A DNA stretch of 64,000 nucleotides, taken from Monomorium pharaonis (Eukaryota > Arthropoda > Insecta > Hymenoptera > Formicidae). A program made the translations under genes and the position numbers. The stretch spans positions 3,146,373 through 3,210,372 of the forward strand of contig NC_050470.1 in assembly GCF_013373865.1 (NCBI RefSeq), given 5' to 3'. A model generated the notes under the pieces. It did no database searches. It had not been told where the DNA came from and saw only the letters and a program-made list of their open reading frames with translations. Shown in pieces: positions 60,688 through 64,000 of this stretch (position 1 is the stretch's first letter; every line of letters begins with the position of its first letter).

Positions 60688-63576
60688 TTGCGAGTGCGGA
60701 GACAAAACGGCGTGCATCGCGCCGCGAGTGGTGCGCATTACGTTTCCACCACTCGCGAATTGTATACCGAGACTCTCGCCCGTCTAGGATTTTCCGTTCC
60801 CCGCAAGCGTAAATTTTTGTGATTACATTTCCGAATGTTAAAATGTAAATTTTCGTAATTACATTTTCCGAACGTAAATTACCCCGTAATACGAGTTTTC
60901 GGTAAGGAATACCCGTGGCAAATATGCATTCCGCCGTTTCATTATTCTGTTGGCTCCCTAGTTACGAAGTCATACATTCAATAATTGTTGAAGATAAACA
61001 GAAAGTGTGAAATCCACCTATCAAATTATTAATAATTGAAAAACTGTCGCCTGTTTTCTGTTAGCATTTTCCTGAAATTCAAATCTTAAAAAATTCATCA
61101 ATATTTAATTGCCAAATATTATACGTTATTGCAACCTTATTGGAAAACGTCTCATTTATTCAGTGGCGCAACTTTTCTTAAACATAAACGATTTTGGAAG
61201 AAATTAAAAAAATATATTCCTCTCTCGGGCAGAGAGCTTGTTATCCTCGTGTCGGTTCGTGCAGCCGGGGGGCGCATCGCGCGATGCATCGACAACCTCC
61301 GTCAGTTGCTGGCAATAAGGCTAAAAAAAGAAGAAAAAAAAAAGAAGCACGGGTCCGCGATGCGCTTCGCTTCCTCGGCGCACGAAGCTGTTTCGAAGGA
61401 CAATCGAACGGGGTCAAAAGTCCTCGCGTTGCTACGCGAAACGTTACGAAGCCATGGAAACGAGCCGGTCGCGCAAGCGCCTCGCATTTTCCCTCCCCGG
61501 ATCCCTTCCTCCCCCCTTCCCCTTCCCACCCCCATGGTTCCCTCCTCTCTTTCGATTTTCCGCGATTTCCGGCTGAGCAAGTCGCGAGTTTTCCCACTTC
61601 TCGGCCTTTCAACATCGAAATCTGGTTGCTCCTTCTCGTGCCGATGCATAACGCGCTTCGCGCTCACCTGGCCGACGCTCGGCAGCACGCTCGATATTAT
61701 GCCGAACGTTAATTCGTGTATCGCATTATGATGACCTCGGTATATCGTTGCACCTCGCTTTGCACATCACGTTCACGAACCATCATTTCTTTATTGAAAT
61801 TTCTATTCTTAGTGTGAGCTCCATACTTCTGTCAAGTCTCTCTATTTTGAACATAAATTGAACGTGAATATGTACGGTTTAGAAGAGAGGAAACCTCACA
61901 CAATTAAATGCACGTGTTGGTTTGGACGTTTTTTTAAATTGATAATCGCGATAATAAGATTGGGAAATATTACAGACACTGTACTTTTTAATGGTGCTCA
62001 TACAAAATTTAATAATATAATTTGCAAATGGTGAACGAAGTCTCTTGTTAATTAGAAATCGTTAATCTACGAATTGTAATTTTATTTGTTATTTTTTTTA
62101 TTCACATCTTATTACATCGTTTTATATTACATTTCGTGCTAAATGTATTCAATTACAGCTTTTATGTTCAACAATTCATGGCTCTCGTGTTCTAACATGG
62201 CCGTTTTTAGAGCAAAAGTACTAAGCAAAAAGTAAAAGAGTCAATAAAAAAATCGTGCCGGCGGATGATGCATTGTTAGCCTTTCAAGGGTGCATGTGCA
62301 GCGGTGCAAGTGAAAATGGCGATGTCGCAACAACTTAGCGGCTGTTGACCGCTATGAAAGAACGAAAGTTGTGTTCTTGACTTGCCGCAAGACTTTCTCA
62401 AGTCTTGCTCGTTCGATAATACGAGCTACTTTTTTTTTAAATCAACTTGGATTGATTTATTAATTAGCTTTAGTTTGCATTAATTTTTCTCGCCTAATTT
62501 TTCAAATCAATTTTGTTTCTTTTTTGCCTGTAATCATTATTTTCTATATTAAGAAACAAATAATCTGAAAACGTCAAATCTTTAAAAGTGAAATTATTGA
62601 AAGAAGAATATATTTGTTACGTTAATTAATTAAACGAGGAAAAATCAAATTATTTCAATCTTTATTACGAATTATATTCCAATGAAATGTACTTCAAAAC
62701 ATCGATATTGTCGAGAGAAGCATATTCATATTTTAATTTAACGAGTGAAACGGCATTTAAATATCGCGAATAATATATTTTTGATATCATATGACGATCG
62801 GGAATTATAGCGTGCGGGAAGATGTTTGCTCGTTCGCTCGTGTCTGCGATAGTGATCGATCGGTCAACGGAACACCACGCGACGAATATTGGGTCAAACG
62901 GCACGATCTAAGTTCACTCGACGGCTAAAAATGGTGCCAGTGTTCATTGACTTCAAGGATGACTTCAATCAATTATTTGCGACTAGGCGTAGCGGCGTAG
63001 TGGCGTAGTTCTCTCCCGACCGCGTAGCAAAGCCGATACCTGCACTCGTAAACCTTAATCCTTCACGCTGTTGTCTCTGATGTATCGGTCACGCTACATT
63101 TCGCCTATATTTGCGTGCGATAGATTGCGTGCAACGACGTACAGTCTGTCATTGCGTTCTATCTGTAGATATCGGATTGCACTCTTTGATTATTCATTAC
63201 CAAGTGACAGTGAAAATCCTATCGCTCTTATACCGAACGACTGTATATATATTTTTCCACGATCTATTTTATTTTAATTTAGGAGGGGACAGTGCATTAA
63301 GTTTTGTAATATTAAAAAAAAAAAGATTCTATTGTTTAAATTTTTAGTATTTTTGCTATACATATAATATATCAAAAATTATTTTCGAATATCTGTGTGC
63401 ATAGAAGTTTCACTGCATCATGAAAAGTTAATCTTGTTGTAAAGATAGAATTCAGAGTGGAGGATATAAGAAAGACATTTTATCGAATGTCTAAAACTTT
63501 GTTGCAGTTAGAATTATCTCTACGAATTATATTTGTGTCTTATGTGTTCTACGCACACGAACTCGTGATTATGAAG

Positions 63577-63650
63577 CATCTAAAAATTTATTTCTATATA
63601 CACGGATACAGATCTAAAAATAATTTTCTTAGACTATTAAAATACTTACG
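63577..63650. repeat. Single arm of the dispersed inverted-repeat family
   Basis: GGATACAGATCTAAAAATAA followed by TTTTCTTAGACTATTAAAAT resembles the arm seen at 8.5 kb and in the three paired copies, preceded by ATCTAAAAATTTA. No inverted partner was identified nearby. Confidence 0.45.
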
Positions 63651-64000
63651 TAAACTTACATAATGTTTATGCAGATCATGCTTAAATATAATTTATAATA
63701 CTGTGATGCAACAAAATTTATTTTTACATTTTTCTATCTAGTTAAACTTTTTACACCGATACTCCAGCAAAAATCCTTCTTTCCGAGTGAGCGTTAGTAC
63801 AGATTTACAGCGAAATTAGTTAATATCCGTTTTATCTCCCTGACTAACTTCCGCGTCAGTTTGTCGTATTCGCGGCGCATCACCGCACTTCATTTCACAC
63901 GCTCGATAGCTTTTTGATAGCTGATTGGCAGTGCCTGCAGTCTATGGCCTTAATCGACCGATTTCCAACGACAAAACCTTTCTCTTCTGCACCATTTGTA

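Larger units (their letters stand above)
55644..64000. other. Region downstream of the C1-gene exons, probably intron
   Basis: The exon at 55596-55643 ends at a consensus donor (AAAG|GTAAGA), so this DNA is probably a long intron unless a further exon was missed. CpG-rich blocks lie at 56240-56560, 59150-59470, 60290-60830 and 61230-61720, the last containing the longest frame of the window (200 codons). It overlaps frames on other strands and shows no domain. Two mobile-element copies lie at 56693-57028. Confidence 0.5.

Noticed and set aside
61129..61731. 200-codon open frame on the plus strand, the longest in the window
   Set aside because: Lies partly in a CpG-rich, Pro/Ser-rich block, overlaps three other frames of 120-170 codons on both strands, and shows no domain or splice-linked continuation.
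1..64000. CRISPR arrays, operons, phage or plasmid genes, rRNA and tRNA genes
   Set aside because: No regularly spaced direct repeats, prokaryotic gene packing, or tRNA box A/B pairs were seen; the window is a spliced animal genome segment.

Overview
This is a eukaryotic, insect-type window with spliced genes, long introns and large gene-free tracts. AT-rich stretches alternate sharply with CpG-rich blocks, and there are several short terminal-inverted-repeat elements and microsatellites. This pattern fits a hymenopteran, perhaps an ant, but that is an inference from composition and gene structure; no species-diagnostic sequence was seen.

Layout. Positions 1-25365 hold no gene I can support. 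Positions 25366-42514 (+) hold a complete gene of 17 coding exons for a secreted ADAMTS-like extracellular-matrix protein of 864 residues. I joined it exon by exon from GT-AG splice sites with matching phases throughout. Its order is signal peptide, TSR1, cysteine-rich domain, spacer, basic linker, TSR2-TSR7 and a C-terminal PLAC domain. No metalloprotease domain is present. The closest families I know are insect Lonely heart/papilin-like proteins and vertebrate ADAMTSL/THSD4. Positions 42515-48068 are 3' flank and AT-rich intergenic DNA. Positions 48380-51904 (-) hold a complete five-exon gene for a 461-residue armadillo-repeat protein of the ARMC6 family. Positions ~52.6-55.64 kb (+) hold the 5' part of another gene: a probable untranslated first exon and a chain of small phase-1 exons ending in the first half of a C1-type zinc finger. 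The rest of that gene was not found before the window ends. Positions 55644-64000 are AT-rich with CpG-rich blocks and contain two mobile-element copies.

The genes do not form a functional unit. The ADAMTS-like gene and the ARMC6 gene converge tail to tail, and the ARMC6 gene and the C1 gene diverge from a shared ~1 kb interval. I found no CRISPR, operon, phage or new multi-gene system. The less ordinary signals are the TSR exon periodicity, two RGD tripeptides, a polybasic linker, a dispersed inverted-repeat family with at least three copies, and three other TIR-bearing elements.
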